64,000 bases of DNA. Source: Limisphaerales bacterium (lineage in GTDB: Bacteria; Verrucomicrobiota; Verrucomicrobiia; Limisphaerales; AAA164-E04). The position numbers and the translations under genes are program-made. The DNA is taken from the NCBI GenBank assembly GCA_024761205.1, contig JAMASS010000008.1, forward strand, positions 1-64,000, read 5' to 3'. Of this stretch, positions 39,349-48,166 are shown piece by piece (position 1 is the stretch's first letter; each line of letters opens with the position of its first letter). The notes beneath the pieces were generated by a model. The model was not told the DNA's origin and did no database searches. It saw only the letters and a list, made by a program, of their open reading frames with translations.

Positions 39349-39573
39349 TCAGGCGCCAGGGGGTCCTTCCCGGAAATCTCTGCAATACTCGCTGCAAGTT
39401 TGGCCCTCGCAGTATTCGATTATACAGGGTGTAAAATATCCCTTCACTGTCATGCACTTTCCCCTTTTGCGCTCCACGGAGCCGATGATCTTGCTCGCCA
39501 ACAAACCTTCGCCGTGATCGAGAATGTCAATGTCTAGATAGTCGTCGCTAGTGCCGGACAGAGAGTATTTCAT
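39349..39573 (-). CDS. Small Cys-rich protein (cassette 2)
   Basis: 74 residues, MKYSLSGTSDDYLDIDILDH at the start and a Cys-rich end with GKCMTVKGYFTPCIIEYCEG and QTCSEYCRDF. Five cysteines in the second half suggest metal binding or disulfides. It starts nine bases after the upstream secreted-protein gene and ends 42 bases before the anchored-protein gene, so it is in the same transcript. No family recognised; the reading frame is supported by its tight packing rather than by similarity. Confidence 0.55.
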   Translation of the reverse strand: MKYSLSGTSDDYLDIDILDHGEGLLASKIIGSVERKRGKCMTVKGYFTPCIIEYCEGQTCSEYCRDFREGPPGA

Positions 39574-39582
39574 CTCGGGTTC

Positions 39583-40257
39583 TCAATCCTCCCGGGCGAC
39601 TCGGTGAACATCATATGGACTGCCGTCGGGCCCCGGGTAGCTCAAGTCCTCCAGGTGATATCTGAGAGTGACGGTGTAGGTGCCGGGCATTACCGGTGCC
39701 CGCAGTTTCCGAGTAAAATGGGATTTGATTCGATAGGTCATGCTGTATGTCCTTGCATTACCTGTGGTAATATACGGTTTATCAGGTGCCGCAAAAGACT
39801 CTCCTAGGGACCATTCGTGCTCCCATGCTTCGTCGCCTTGAAGATGCCCGTGATAGGCGAAATCCCAGTCTTTAATTTCTGACCAGCCAAGAGAGCCAAT
39901 ATCGTGAACATGGCCGGATTGATGATCGATGGAAAAACTCTCATAGTATCCTCCGTTACTATCAAGTTCAGTCCAAGTCAGAGAGACTGGCACATTCGCA
40001 TACCAGTATTGGTGGGCATGAAAATAAGTCTGCTCATGAAGGCCCGATGCCCAGACTTTCGCCGAGCCTTTGTTCAGTGCATACAGAACCATGTTGGGCA
40101 GGAACTGCGCTTGCGTGGTGGGCATCGGCATGTAGATGAGGAGCAAGGCTATCGCCAGGATTCCGGTTGTCAATGTCTTTCCTAAGGCGGGGAGGGATTT
40201 GGCCGATTGGCTGGAGATACCGGCAAGAGCCGGCCATATCGAATGAAGTTTATTCAT
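39583..40257 (-). CDS. Secreted Trp/His/Tyr-rich protein (cassette 2)
   Basis: About 224 residues from an internal ATG (MNKLHSIWPALAG), which gives a long signal: hydrophobic TTGILAIALLLIYMPMPTTQ and a cut near AQA. An upstream ATG at 40284 is an alternative. The mature part is rich in Trp, His and Tyr (YFHAHQYWYANVPVSLTWTE; WEHEWSLGESF) and ends in TYTVTLRYHLEDL, suggesting a beta-sandwich. No known family. It is first in the cassette 2 transcript, and its position matches the broken gene at 21642-22230 in cassette 1. Confidence 0.65.
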   Translation of the reverse strand: MNKLHSIWPALAGISSQSAKSLPALGKTLTTGILAIALLLIYMPMPTTQAQFLPNMVLYALNKGSAKVWASGLHEQTYFHAHQYWYANVPVSLTWTELDSNGGYYESFSIDHQSGHVHDIGSLGWSEIKDWDFAYHGHLQGDEAWEHEWSLGESFAAPDKPYITTGNARTYSMTYRIKSHFTRKLRAPVMPGTYTVTLRYHLEDLSYPGPDGSPYDVHRVARED

Positions 40258-40763
40258 GATGTTACGGATCGTCAGGGTTTCCATTTTCGGACGACGACCC
40301 GTGCGCAAAGGCGCCGGGCCATTGCAACACACATCAGTGAGAACCTGAAGAAGCCTCACTTGTTCGCCCTAGCGCCGAGGGGATCAATCCTCGACGCCGT
40401 TTGCGGGCTATTATATTCAGTGAGTAACCCGACAAGCGAGTCCTACTAATATGTGTTGCGGCAGAGAGATTACTGAAAGGAATGGGGCGTGGTCAAGGGC
40501 AAATCGGCATTTTCTGCCTTTTTCTTCTGCTTTGACGAGGTGGGGCGAAGCGAGGCCGGGAAGTGGTCAAAAACGCCATTCATCGGTGTGGTATCGGTGT
40601 GGTTGTCTTGTGGCTTCGGTTCAGTTGCCTATCGGCGGCGGTTGGTGCAGGCCAAGGTTGCTTTTTGGGTTGGAATGAGGTTTTCTTTTGCGCTTTCCCG
40701 AGGGGACTTGGGCCTGTTGATATGGGGCTGGTGGATGCTGCCTCCTTGGTTCTTTTTTGACGG
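40258..40763. other. Intergenic between cassette 2 and glgP with an inverted-repeat element
   Basis: Divergent promoter region. An inverted repeat GCAACACA/TGTGTTGC at 40324-40331 and 40452-40459 brackets about 120 bases that contain further smaller inverted repeats (AGTGAG/CTCACT) and a direct repeat of CAGTGAG. No gene is supported in either strand. Confidence 0.45.
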
Positions 40764-42911
40764 ATGATAAAATTTGTGAATTCGAAACCACTTACTGCTG
40801 CGGATGTCAGCAATCTGACTTCGGGCCTCCATCGCGTAGCGAGAAACCTTTGGTGGACTTGGAACCAAGAAGCCCAGGATGTTTTTCAGGAATTGTCTCC
40901 CCGGGGCTGGCGCAATCTTTACCACAATGCGGTCGCCATTCTTTATGAGGTCTCGGATTACGAGTTGCGGGTTCATTTGCAGGAGCCGGCTTTTGCGGCG
41001 CGGGTTCGGGTGGTGATTGATCGGTTTGATGCTTATATGGGCGAACAAAATACCTGGGGCGCTGAGCACATGGCCCACTTGAGAGCTCGCCCGGCTGCTT
41101 ATTTTTCAGCTGAGTTCGGCTTTCATGAAACGCTTCCCATTGCTGCGGGGGGGTTGGGGATGCTGGCTGGAGATCATGCAAAGTCGGCCAGTGATCTGGG
41201 CCTCGGGTTTGTCGGGGTCAGCCTGTTTTACCGAGAGGGTTATTTCATGCAGGCAATCAATCAAGACAATTGGCAGACGGAGTATTATACCTTGTTGAAC
41301 CCCAAGAATCTGCCGATTGAGCCTGTGCTTGACGCCAAGGGAGAACCGGTGGTGGGGTCTGTGGAGATTGCCACTAGTCAAGTTTATTTCAAGGCGTGGC
41401 GAGTTAATGTGGGGCGGATTCCGGTATACTTGCTTGATGCCAATCTTCCGGAGAACGAAGACCATTACCGGGATCTGACTTTGCGAGTTTATGGGGGGGA
41501 TTCGTCGACTCGGATCATGCAGGAGATTTTGCTGGGGGTTGGCGGTGTTCGATTGATGCGGCTGCTCGGGATTTCACCGTCGGTCTTTCATATGAACGAA
41601 GGGCACGCAGCCTTTCTATCCCTCGAGTTGGCGCGGGAGAAGGTCGCTGCTGGTCAGACGTTGGAGGCGGCGCTGGAGGCCACCAAGAAGGAGTGTGTCT
41701 TTACGACTCACACACCGGTCGAAGCCGGGCACGACCGGTTCAGCAGCGACCTAATGGAATTTGCGGCCCACAAATTCAGCAGACAGCTGAACGTCAGCCA
41801 CGAGCAGTTGATGGATCTGGGACGAGTCACTGCCGGTGAGGAGACGGAAGCGTTTTGCATGACGGTGCTGGCACTGCGCCTATCGCGAGCGGCCAATGGC
41901 GTCAGCGAGTTGCACGGTCAGATTAGCCGGCAGATGTGGCAGTGTCTCTATCCTGACAAGTCGGTTGACGAAGTGCCGATCGGCCACGTGACAAACGGGG
42001 TCCATATCTTGGGTTGGATGAAGGGATCGGTGCGATCGTTTTGGAAGGGGCGGCTTGGAGATTCTTGGGCGGATGATGTTCATTCGGCTTCATTTTGGGA
42101 ACAAATGCTTGACCGCGAGTTCATCTCAGATGAGGAACTCTGGGCCTTGCGCTACCGACTTCGTCGGGAACTTATTGAGTTCACCCGCCGTCGTCTTCTC
42201 TTGCAGGGGCACAGCTTGACGGTCGGCGATTACATTGCTTTTGATCATTTACTGAATCCCGATGCGCTGACGATTGGCTTTGCCCGGCGGTTTGCGACCT
42301 ATAAACGCGCGCCGTTGGTCTTCCAACAGTTTGAAAAGGTGGTTAAGTTGGTAGAGGATAAGGAACGACCGGTTCAATTTATCTTTGCCGGAAAGGCGCA
42401 TCCTCGCGATGACGAGGGCAAGAAGTTTATTCAGCACATTATTCATCTGAGCAAGTTCAGCGAATTGACGGGACATGTGGTTTTTATTGAAAATTACGAC
42501 GTCCACGTTGCTCGTCAAATGGTTTCGGGTTGCGATGTTTGGTTGAACAATCCTCGGCGACCGCTCGAGGCTTCGGGAACCAGCGGGCAGAAAACTTCAC
42601 CCCATGGATGTTTAAACTTGAGCATTATGGATGGCTGGTGGCGGGAGGGTTATGATGGTGCCAATGGGTTTGCAATTGGTGAAGATTCACATCCGGATTC
42701 TGTTGAAGAACAGGATCGTGGTGATAGTGAGAATCTTTTTCGGGTCCTGACTGAGGAAGTGGTGCCTTGTTTCTTCAATCGTGATGGCGGTGGGATTCCT
42801 CGACAATGGCTGCAAAAGATTCGTCGGGCCATGGCGACGCTTTCGGCTGAGTACAGCACATGGCGAATGGTGCAGGATTACGCGAACAAGTACTACAAGG
42901 TTGAGGATTGA
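40764..42911 (+). CDS. glgP: Alpha-glucan phosphorylase
   Basis: 715 residues, the length of the TIGR02094-type phosphorylases. Early segments HRVARNLWWTWNQEAQDVFQ and AYFSAEFGFHETLPIAAGGL, then MNEGHAAFLSLELAREKV, TTHTPVEAGHDRF and FARRFATYKRAPLVF match the family. It uses PLP and phosphate to cut glucose-1-phosphate from glycogen or maltodextrins. The PLP-lysine loop reads ASGTSGQKTSPHGCLNLSIM: the Lys is present, but Met-Lys-Ala-Ala-x-x-Gly of most relatives is changed to Gln-Lys-Thr-Ser-Pro-His-Gly. No other glycogen gene is nearby. A strong hairpin follows at 42982-43009. Confidence 0.93.
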   Translation: MIKFVNSKPLTAADVSNLTSGLHRVARNLWWTWNQEAQDVFQELSPRGWRNLYHNAVAILYEVSDYELRVHLQEPAFAARVRVVIDRFDAYMGEQNTWGAEHMAHLRARPAAYFSAEFGFHETLPIAAGGLGMLAGDHAKSASDLGLGFVGVSLFYREGYFMQAINQDNWQTEYYTLLNPKNLPIEPVLDAKGEPVVGSVEIATSQVYFKAWRVNVGRIPVYLLDANLPENEDHYRDLTLRVYGGDSSTRIMQEILLGVGGVRLMRLLGISPSVFHMNEGHAAFLSLELAREKVAAGQTLEAALEATKKECVFTTHTPVEAGHDRFSSDLMEFAAHKFSRQLNVSHEQLMDLGRVTAGEETEAFCMTVLALRLSRAANGVSELHGQISRQMWQCLYPDKSVDEVPIGHVTNGVHILGWMKGSVRSFWKGRLGDSWADDVHSASFWEQMLDREFISDEELWALRYRLRRELIEFTRRRLLLQGHSLTVGDYIAFDHLLNPDALTIGFARRFATYKRAPLVFQQFEKVVKLVEDKERPVQFIFAGKAHPRDDEGKKFIQHIIHLSKFSELTGHVVFIENYDVHVARQMVSGCDVWLNNPRRPLEASGTSGQKTSPHGCLNLSIMDGWWREGYDGANGFAIGEDSHPDSVEEQDRGDSENLFRVLTEEVVPCFFNRDGGGIPRQWLQKIRRAMATLSAEYSTWRMVQDYANKYYKVED

Positions 42912-42981
42912 GCTTGCAGGCGGCGAGCGCGCTGTTGAATGCGGGGGATCATTGGATTCTGGCCGAAGATTTCCGGACGGG

Positions 42982-43009
42982 GGAGTGCGGTGCAGGATCA
43001 CCGCACTCC
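42982..43009. repeat. Strong hairpin after glgP (REP-like or terminator)
   Basis: Perfect eleven-base-pair stem, GGAGTGCGGTG and CACCGCACTCC, with a six-base CAGGAT loop. There is no T-run on either side, so it is not a classic terminator. It shares the GCGGTG/CACCGC core with the palindrome at 28420-28437. Confidence 0.55.
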
Positions 43010-43140
43010 AAGACGCTATCGTGTTATTCAAAGTTGGTTGCGTTGTGCGAGGGGTAAAGGATAAGCGCGCGGTGATTTTTCACGGCTTTGGATAGGAAGG
43101 CCTGAGAGCCAACGGTTGCGGTTAGTGATTTGGGCTGGCC

Positions 43141-44277
43141 ATGCGTGAAAATATTCGATCCAAACACCGTTTGGCTATTGATGACTGGCTGCTGCGGAAC
43201 GGCCATCCCCGGTATCGCTGCGGCCAGATTCTTCATTGGCTCTATTCTCGTCGTGTGACCGACTGGGAGGCGATGGGCAACGTCCCGAAGGCCTTGCGTC
43301 AGGCCTTGTCTGAGGAGTTTGAAATTTGTTTGCCGGAATTGGTGCGGCAGCAAGAGGCCGGGGATTCAACGAGGAAGTATCTTTGGCGGTTGAAGGATGG
43401 GGCCTTCATTGAGAGTGTTTTGATTCCTGCGAATCCCGCTCAGGCGGGGGTGGCGAGCGACCGGAAGACGCTTTGCGTGTCCACGCAAGTGGGGTGTGCT
43501 TACGGTTGCGTGTTTTGCGCCAGTGGTTTGGATGGCTGGAAACGAAATCTGGCACCGGATGAGATTGTCGGCCAGGTTTTGGCAGCGGAAACACAAGCGC
43601 GCGAAGAAACGAGTGGAGGTGATGGAGCGGCTTCTCGGTCTGAGATTGAAAGGAAGGGGGGAGAGCGGCAGGTTGACAACCTCGTATTCATGGGGATGGG
43701 CGAGCCGCTGGCCAACTACGACAATCTGCTGAAAGCCTTGAGTATCCTCAATGCGGATTGGGGCGTTGGGATCGGTGCGCGTCGGATTACAATTTCGACA
43801 AGCGGGCTAGTTCCGCAGATTCGGCAGCTTGCGGAGGAACCGGCGCAGTATCGTTTGGCGATTTCTCTTCACGGACCTACTGATGAAGTTCGGCGACAGG
43901 TCATGCCGGTGAGCAAACGCCATCCTTTGGCGGAGCTCATGGAGGCATGCGAGTACTTCTCTCAAAAGCGGGGTAAGGTGATTACGCTTGAGTATATTTT
44001 GATTGAGGGTGTCAACGATGCTGTGTCATTGGCAGATTCCCTGAGCAAGCTCGCGCATCAATTGCGGGCCAAGGTCAATTTGATTCCGTATAACATGGTG
44101 GATGGTCTTAAATGGCGACGACCGTCGGTCGAGCAGCAGGAACAGTTCTTTCGAGCACTTTGTGACCGCGGTGTGAGGGTGACCCTGCGGCGGGTGAAAG
44201 GGCATGATATTGATGCTGCGTGTGGGCAGTTGCGGCTGAAGGCGGAAAGAAGAAAGGCTTCGGAAACGGCGGTGTAG
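43141..44277 (+). CDS. rlmN: 23S rRNA (adenine2503-C2)-methyltransferase
   Basis: 378 residues. The radical-SAM cluster motif is CAYGCVFCASG (CxxxCxxC, near residue 119-126), and the second catalytic Cys is in IDAACGQLR near the C-terminus. Middle motifs MGMGEPLANYDNLLKAL and ISLHGPTDEVR are typical. RlmN methylates A2503 of 23S rRNA and A37 of some tRNAs. An insert rich in Glu, Gly and Ser at about residues 150-180 is unusual but does not touch the core. It is followed by the CAAX protease gene about 100 bases later on the same strand. Confidence 0.96.
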   Translation: MRENIRSKHRLAIDDWLLRNGHPRYRCGQILHWLYSRRVTDWEAMGNVPKALRQALSEEFEICLPELVRQQEAGDSTRKYLWRLKDGAFIESVLIPANPAQAGVASDRKTLCVSTQVGCAYGCVFCASGLDGWKRNLAPDEIVGQVLAAETQAREETSGGDGAASRSEIERKGGERQVDNLVFMGMGEPLANYDNLLKALSILNADWGVGIGARRITISTSGLVPQIRQLAEEPAQYRLAISLHGPTDEVRRQVMPVSKRHPLAELMEACEYFSQKRGKVITLEYILIEGVNDAVSLADSLSKLAHQLRAKVNLIPYNMVDGLKWRRPSVEQQEQFFRALCDRGVRVTLRRVKGHDIDAACGQLRLKAERRKASETAV

Positions 44278-44375
44278 TTTGCGCCTACCTTAAATATTGC
44301 TTTTCGTTGGGAGTGTGCTCGGGGTAAAACTCTGGGGCGTTTGCTGACACTCTGGCGGGCGATGAAATACAAGCC

Positions 44376-45071
44376 ATGTTACCCAAGAGACTCAGAGCCT
44401 ATTTGGAAGCGTCGCCAGGGGGGAGGCGAATCGCGCCGTTCATCATATTCATCCTCCTAACGGTGGCGCAGGGAAAATTTGGTGCCCAGTCCGCTTATTG
44501 GTTTTATTTGGCCAAGACGGTTATCGGCGCTTGGATGGTGCTGGCGGTCTGGCCGCTGATCAGCGAGCTTCGCCTGGCGATCAGCTGGGAAGCAATCATT
44601 GTGGGCACGGGTGTTTTTGTGATGTGGGTGGGTCTCGATGGTCTTTACCCCGGCCTTGATCAACTCCTTGGCAAAAATGCGGAGGAAACGTCCCCATGGA
44701 ATCCTCATCTAACCTTTGGCCAAGGCTCTGGACTGGCTTGGTTGTTCATCTTGATACGCACTCTGGGGTCTTCGCTGGTGGTGCCGCCGTTGGAAGAGGT
44801 TGTATTCCGGTCCACGATCTATCGCTACATCATCCATCCTGATTTCGAGAAGGTTTCTTTGCGGCAATTTCATTGGGGCGCGCTGCTGATTACCTCACTC
44901 ATCTTTGCCGTGGAGCACAACGAATGGTTGGCGGGATTTCTCTGCGGGATTGCCTATCAGTGGCTCGTCATTCGGAAGGGTCGATTGGGCGATGCCATCA
45001 CGGCTCATGCGATCACTAATTTCTTGTTGGCGGGTTGGGTTGTGTTTCGCGGCGCATGGCAGTTTTGGTAG
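44376..45071 (+). CDS. CPBP/CAAX-type membrane protease, PEP-CTERM-associated class
   Basis: 231 residues with about six to seven hydrophobic segments. The CPBP glutamate motif EEVVFRS (EExxxR) comes after PPL, and the second motif is FAVEHNEWLAGFLCGIAYQW (His after Glu). This pattern fits TIGR03008 CAAX prenyl protease-related proteins that usually accompany exosortase in PEP-CTERM sorting. No exosortase or PEP-CTERM protein was found in this window. It is between rlmN and an rRNA methyltransferase on the same strand, which may only be shared transcription. Confidence 0.82.
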   Translation: MLPKRLRAYLEASPGGRRIAPFIIFILLTVAQGKFGAQSAYWFYLAKTVIGAWMVLAVWPLISELRLAISWEAIIVGTGVFVMWVGLDGLYPGLDQLLGKNAEETSPWNPHLTFGQGSGLAWLFILIRTLGSSLVVPPLEEVVFRSTIYRYIIHPDFEKVSLRQFHWGALLITSLIFAVEHNEWLAGFLCGIAYQWLVIRKGRLGDAITAHAITNFLLAGWVVFRGAWQFW

Positions 45072-45122
45072 GATCCATTCTGTAATCGGCCAACGAAGAT
45101 TCCTTTTTTCGGGGCGCGGCGA

Positions 45123-46424
45123 ATGAGCGGTGAAACTTGCCCATTAAAGCTGTTTGAAAATCGTTTCTGTTGCCTCGTTGAAAAGCCCGCGGATGTCCCG
45201 CTGAAGTCAAAATCTCCGTATGCAAGTGAGGGATTCCTGGTCTGGTTTCTACGCCGGTATCTACCCGAAACGAAACCGGCGGACGGTTGTGTCTTGAACC
45301 TAGGGGATCGGCAGTTTGTGTTGTTTCCCAAGGAAGGGGGCGAAAAATCTGGGGCGCCGACCTGGGAATCCATAGAGCAGACGTCACCGGCTGGCTGGCG
45401 AGTCTCACATGCGTGGTTTGGAACCGACGTCTTCATTGAATCGACACCTGCTCAAGCCCGTCAGCAATCGCCTCCGTGGCTCAATACGACGCAAACTAAC
45501 GCGTATCGTTGTGCGCGGTTTCACTCGGATCAAAATAGTCCGTGGTCCATTGATCGACTCGGTCATTTTTTCTTGGGCCAGTTTTCGGCGAAGCCAGGGC
45601 CAAAGGATTTGGAACGGCTCTCGGCGTACTCCCGCGAATGCGGCGGAGAGGGATGTTACTGGAAGATTTTGGGTCGCGAAGCGCGGACGAAATCCGAGTT
45701 GAATCTCTGCCCGCGGTTTCATGCAGGACAACCCATGGTGGGGCGTCCCTTGGTGTTGGAATCGGGAGTCTCCTACCATATCGATTTCAAGGAAGGGTAT
45801 TCCTTCGGCCTGTTTTTGGATCAACGAGAGAATCGATTTCGATTACTACAAAATCTCGTGGCGCCAGGCTTTCCCGTTTGGCCGGAGGACAGCGCCGAGC
45901 CTCCTCAGATGCTCAATACTTTTGCTTATACCTGCGGCTTTTCTGTTTGTGCTGGGCTTGCGGGAGCAAAAGTGGTGAGCGTGGACTTGTCGCGTAAGTA
46001 TCTGCAATGGGGCGAGGGGAATTTTGTGGCAAACCAATTGGCGCCTGCGGAGCATGAGTTTCTGTACGGTGATGTGTTTGGTTGGATGAAGCGATTCATA
46101 CGACGCGGGCGAAGGTTCGACGCAATTGTGCTCGACCCGCCGACCTTCTCACGATCGAAAGAAGGCGGCGTGTTCAAAGTCAAACGAGATCTCCCCGGAT
46201 TAGTGGAGACCGTTGTGGCGCTTTTGAAGCCGGGCGGGCGCATTTTGGTGTCATCCAATTACGCTGCTTGGTCTCCGGATGCCTTTACGCGATCGATCGA
46301 GGCGGCCATTGACCGGACCGGGCGAGAGATAGGCAGGCGTCTCTTTGCCACGCAGCCATGGGACTTCGGGATCATCGCCAAGGATGAGGGATATTTGAAA
46401 ACTTGGTGGTTGGAGGTCTTGTAG
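45123..46424 (+). CDS. Class I SAM methyltransferase, RlmI-like
   Basis: 433 residues. The C-terminal half is a Rossmann methyltransferase: FLDQRENRF, the SAM motif region FAYTCGFSVCAGLAGAKVVS (about residues 264-283), VDLSRKYLQWG and the catalytic DPPTFSRSK motif (about residues 339-347). This matches the RlmI/RlmK family of rRNA (cytosine-C5 or guanine) methyltransferases. The N-terminal half lacks a clear PUA motif and is more divergent, so the exact target is not safe to assign. It starts about 50 bases after the CAAX protease and is likely cotranscribed with it and rlmN. Confidence 0.8.
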   Translation: MSGETCPLKLFENRFCCLVEKPADVPLKSKSPYASEGFLVWFLRRYLPETKPADGCVLNLGDRQFVLFPKEGGEKSGAPTWESIEQTSPAGWRVSHAWFGTDVFIESTPAQARQQSPPWLNTTQTNAYRCARFHSDQNSPWSIDRLGHFFLGQFSAKPGPKDLERLSAYSRECGGEGCYWKILGREARTKSELNLCPRFHAGQPMVGRPLVLESGVSYHIDFKEGYSFGLFLDQRENRFRLLQNLVAPGFPVWPEDSAEPPQMLNTFAYTCGFSVCAGLAGAKVVSVDLSRKYLQWGEGNFVANQLAPAEHEFLYGDVFGWMKRFIRRGRRFDAIVLDPPTFSRSKEGGVFKVKRDLPGLVETVVALLKPGGRILVSSNYAAWSPDAFTRSIEAAIDRTGREIGRRLFATQPWDFGIIAKDEGYLKTWWLEVL

Positions 46425-46577
46425 AATGAAGGAATGGGCAATGCCCCGTTGGACCGGAAAACAATGCCGACTGTGCCGCAATACGCACACTTGCCAGCAC
46501 CGAGCCGCCGCCTTAAAGTTGCAGCGAATTTTCACTCCGAACTAAGAAAAACGCGTTTCCGTAATACACAAACTACC

Positions 46578-47486
46578 ATGAGAATGACGAAAACAAGAAG
46601 AATCGACCGGCGAAGGGGGGGGGGGGGGGGCTTCACCCTCATTGAGTTGCTGGTGGTGATTGCCATTATTGCGATCCTGGCCGGGATGTTGTTGCCCGCC
46701 CTGTCCAAGGCCAAGGAAAAGGCCAAAGGCGTCCTCTGCATGAACAACACCAAACAGCTCATGCTCGCCTGTTTCATGTACACCGGGGACAACGATGACA
46801 GATTACCCCTTATCCACCATGGCAACAACATCCAAAGAGGAACGTGGTGCACAGGCTGGCTGGATTGGAGTGTCAGGGGGACTAAGGACAACTTCCGAAC
46901 CGACTACTTGCTAGACCCTGAGTATTCCACTCTTGCCGTTTATTTCTCCAGCGCCAAAAACATCTACAAATGTCCCTCGGACAAATACGCCACACCCGCG
47001 CAAAGAGCGCATTACGAAGCGAACAAGAACGAGCCCAACTATGACCCACCTCGGGTGCGCAGTATTTCCTCCAACATCCGCTTGACAGGCGAGAGTCCGC
47101 GGAATGCTTGGTCCACCAAGTATTTCCCACAAACCACTTCAAAGCTCTCCGGATTGACAAATCCCGGTCCCGCAGAGACTTGGCTCTACATGGACGAACA
47201 TCCCGACAGCATCAACGATGTGGGCAACTTCACCTACGAGCCGGGAGACAGAGGATGGGTTGATGCACCAGCGAATTACCACAACGGCGCCGCGGGGATT
47301 GCTTTTGTCGACGGGCATTCCGAAATCCATAAATGGAAGGCTTCTTTGGCCGCTGCGCCAAGGGTTAACTATACAACAGGCATTGGTCATTTAAGACTGA
47401 AAAAAGATGCTGACGCGCTGTGGTGGGCTTTGCGCACGCAACGGAAATCTCAATACACCGAAGCGGACATCCGCGCAGAGTTCTAA
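46578..47486 (+). CDS. Type II pseudopilin-like protein with poly-G tract in its leader
   Basis: 302 residues from ATG 46578. The prepilin leader is basic then [20 protein letters not shown], with processing expected at the Gly-Phe junction and the glutamate at position 5 of the mature protein. The body carries repeated Cys and Trp and, near the end, [19 protein letters not shown], the H-x9-DG motif of verrucomicrobial and planctomycetal pseudopilins. Such proteins are exported and methylated by the type II secretion or type IV pilus apparatus; many are abundant surface proteins with unknown roles. A run of 16 G (46615-46630) encodes the glycines directly before the cleavage site, which would make expression sensitive to slippage. 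No strong ribosome binding site is visible. Confidence 0.85.
   Translation: MRMTKTRRIDRRRGGGGGFTLIELLVVIAIIAILAGMLLPALSKAKEKAKGVLCMNNTKQLMLACFMYTGDNDDRLPLIHHGNNIQRGTWCTGWLDWSVRGTKDNFRTDYLLDPEYSTLAVYFSSAKNIYKCPSDKYATPAQRAHYEANKNEPNYDPPRVRSISSNIRLTGESPRNAWSTKYFPQTTSKLSGLTNPGPAETWLYMDEHPDSINDVGNFTYEPGDRGWVDAPANYHNGAAGIAFVDGHSEIHKWKASLAAAPRVNYTTGIGHLRLKKDADALWWALRTQRKSQYTEADIRAEF
46615..46630 (+). repeat. 16-base poly-G tract in the pseudopilin leader
   Basis: An uninterrupted run of 16 G within the coding region, at codons for Arg-Gly-Gly-Gly-Gly-Gly. Loss or gain of one or two bases would shift the reading frame before the mature pilin part begins. Confidence 0.9.
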
Positions 47487-47552
47487 GCCGTCGGTAGCGG
47501 TGTTATATTGATGATGCCGCCTCTTTGCTGAACGTCATTTTCTCCAATCATT

Positions 47553-47587
47553 CGCCCGCCGTTGTTTTCTTCGGCGGGCGTTTTTTT
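47553..47587 (+). terminator. Rho-independent terminator after the pseudopilin
   Basis: Nine-base-pair stem CGCCCGCCG/CGGCGGGCG (47553-47561 and 47572-47580), a ten-base T-rich loop, and seven T directly after (47581-47587). It lies 66 bases after the stop codon. Confidence 0.92.
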
Positions 47588-47746
47588 ATCAGGCGTTCAA
47601 GGCTCCGGGAAGCTGCCAATCGGTTTTCTCCGCCTTGCCGAGCCTCCCTCTCAGGTTCATTCGGTTGCGGCCGCTTTCTCAGGGGCAAGGGCGGGTGTTT
47701 CTTCTTGCCAGGTTCTCTGAGTGGTGGTTCGCTGGCGTCATCGCCT

Positions 47747-48166
47747 ATGAAGATGTTTATGATTCTTGTGGTGTTGTTTGTCGTCATCGGCGTCGGGTGC
47801 AGCGATGGCGGACCGCAGGCGGTGGCGGCGGATATTGATATTCCGGCATTGTTGGAGCAGTTGAAGAGTCCGGATGCGGACACCCGATTGGCGGCCTGCG
47901 TCTCCTTCAGTGAAGGGCTTCACAGGGCGGCACCGGCGATCAACGAACTTATTGAAGTCTGCAAAACGGACAAGGACGCTCAAGTGCGCGAGATGGCCGT
48001 CTACGCGATTTACCAAATGGGTGAGAAGGCTGGCAAGCCGGCGGTTCCGATGATCAAGGAGCGTTGGGAAAAGGAACGGTCGCTCAGAGTTCGGTCTATG
48101 CTATTCAGTTTGTGGAACATGCTGGAGCCCGAGACAGCGCCTACGGTGAGCAATGCGCGGCCGTAG
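47747..48166 (+). CDS. HEAT-repeat lipoprotein
   Basis: 139 residues from ATG 47747, chosen over longer in-frame starts because it gives a signal peptide ending in a lipobox-like VIGVGCSDG (Cys18). The rest is a pair of HEAT-like repeats: LLEQLKSPDADTRLAACVSF and then EVCKTDKDAQVREMAVYAIY, with a third partial helix pair ending VRSMLFSLWNML. Probably a small lipoprotein used for protein contacts. It is downstream of the pseudopilin terminator, so it has its own promoter. Confidence 0.72.
   Translation: MKMFMILVVLFVVIGVGCSDGGPQAVAADIDIPALLEQLKSPDADTRLAACVSFSEGLHRAAPAINELIEVCKTDKDAQVREMAVYAIYQMGEKAGKPAVPMIKERWEKERSLRVRSMLFSLWNMLEPETAPTVSNARP

Noticed and set aside
38593-39537. 314-codon plus-strand ORF over cassette 2
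   Set aside because: It runs antisense to two minus-strand genes that have signal peptides, tight spacing and a terminator, and it has no ribosome binding site.
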